From contig CAZBEQ010000061.1 of NCBI GenBank assembly GCA_964490975.1, positions 1 to 14,467 of the forward strand: a stretch of 14,467 bases of DNA. The letters are read 5' to 3'. The position numbers were made by a program, and so were the translations under genes. Shown here piece by piece: positions 14,086 to 14,467 of this stretch; the first letter of the stretch is position 1, and each line of letters begins with the position of its first letter. Below the pieces are notes generated by a model, which was not told the origin of the DNA, made no database searches, and worked only from the letters and a program-made list of their open reading frames with translations. The stretch comes from DTU013 sp964490975 (GTDB lineage Bacteria > Bacillota > Clostridia > Acetivibrionales > DTU013).

Positions 14086-14467
14086 ATTGCGAAACTCAAA
14101 GCCCTTGAATTTCAACGGGTCTAGCAATATTTTTCTATATAACTCCTCACTGAAACGTGGTATAATATAACTGATAAGACACATTATGTCACGTCCAGAG
14201 AGGAGCTATAATCTCATGTCACCAAGACCGAAACAGCTATCACTAAACGACATTTTTACCGACTGTCTCGAATCCCTTACTAACGACAAGCCAAAGTTCT
14301 TCACCCTTCTTGACGAAAATCTCGACCTCGATAGTCTTATTCCAGTAACATTCTGGAACCATTTTCATCAGCACGAAGGCCGTCCGCGCGAGTATCCATT
14401 AACCGCTTTCATCGTAACCGGCAAATAAAAAGCGTCTATTTACAAAAACCCTGACATGTTACAATCA
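14086..14467 (+). mobile_element. IS1182-like element, left part (runs off window or truncated)
   Basis: It begins at about 14086, where the istA homology stops (TTGCGAAACTCAAAGCCC near the edge), and carries the start of a DDE transposase. A -10-like TATAAT at 14161-14166 lies upstream of the gene, with no good -35. The right end is not visible. The left boundary is approximate. Confidence 0.6.
14216..14428 (+). pseudogene. IS1182-like transposase, N-terminal fragment
   Basis: The start ATG 14216 follows AGAGAGGAGCT; an upstream in-frame ATG at 14186 lacks a ribosome site. The 70 residues have the typical N-terminus of clostridial IS1182-type transposases (SPRPKQLSLNDIFTDCLESL, then GRPREYPLTAF). 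The family continues for several hundred residues with a DDE domain. Here the frame turns into VTGK and a stop at 14428, so the gene is frameshifted, truncated, or joined to other sequence at about 14410. The remaining 39 bases to the window end do not resemble the expected continuation. It is non-functional as seen. Confidence 0.7.

Overview
The window looks like a laterally acquired, heavily remodelled accessory region from a low-to-medium GC Firmicute, most likely an anaerobic clostridium of the Lachnospiraceae type. This is inferred from strong AAAGGAGG-type ribosome sites, GTG/TTG starts, clostridial-type IS66, IS21, IS3 and IS1182-like transposases, and genes that switch between about 50% GC and clearly AT-rich. 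No core housekeeping gene is present, so the taxonomic call is an inference.

Region 1 (1-4123) is a predicted surface or secreted effector locus. A large ORF, open at the left window edge, carries about 50 D-x-x-C motifs (DSYC, DSTC, DGYC, DSGC) in tandem repeats of 120 and 117 bp. It then changes to an AT-rich C-terminal half. A small lipoprotein and a small five-helix membrane protein follow, both candidate immunity or accessory genes. A 34-bp exact copy of a piece of the big gene (132-165) recurs at 4090-4123, directly against the next mobile element. This layout resembles polymorphic-toxin loci, where C-terminal cassettes and immunity genes are exchanged and short pieces of the main gene are left as scars.

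Region 2 (4124-10156) is an IS66-family element (tnpA, tnpB, tnpC; 24 of 27 terminal inverted-repeat bases matching). Its tnpC is split by a 3490-bp RIT (recombinase-in-trio) element holding three overlapping tyrosine-recombinase genes. Removing 6031-9520 restores an uninterrupted 515-codon tnpC. The RIT ends are elaborate: 29-bp perfect inverted repeats, mirrored subterminal 10-bp sites at equal distances, and a 7-bp direct repeat. The predicted circle junction would be a 78-bp palindrome.

Region 3 (10157-11663) starts with the severed C-terminal tail of a second toxin-like protein. An overlapping small gene, a likely immunity gene broken by a one-base frameshift, follows. Then come a terminator and an intact metallo-beta-lactamase-fold hydrolase.

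Region 4 (11664-14467) is a graveyard of insertions around an integration site: an IS3-family orfA remnant, the detached 3' half of an initiator tRNA-Met (probably the far att site of an integrated element), an IS21 element with its four-repeat left end and an istA truncated at the 3' end, and an IS1182-like transposase start inserted where the rest of istA and istB should be. Read together, effector cassettes were delivered next to a tRNA site and then invaded by nested transposable elements.
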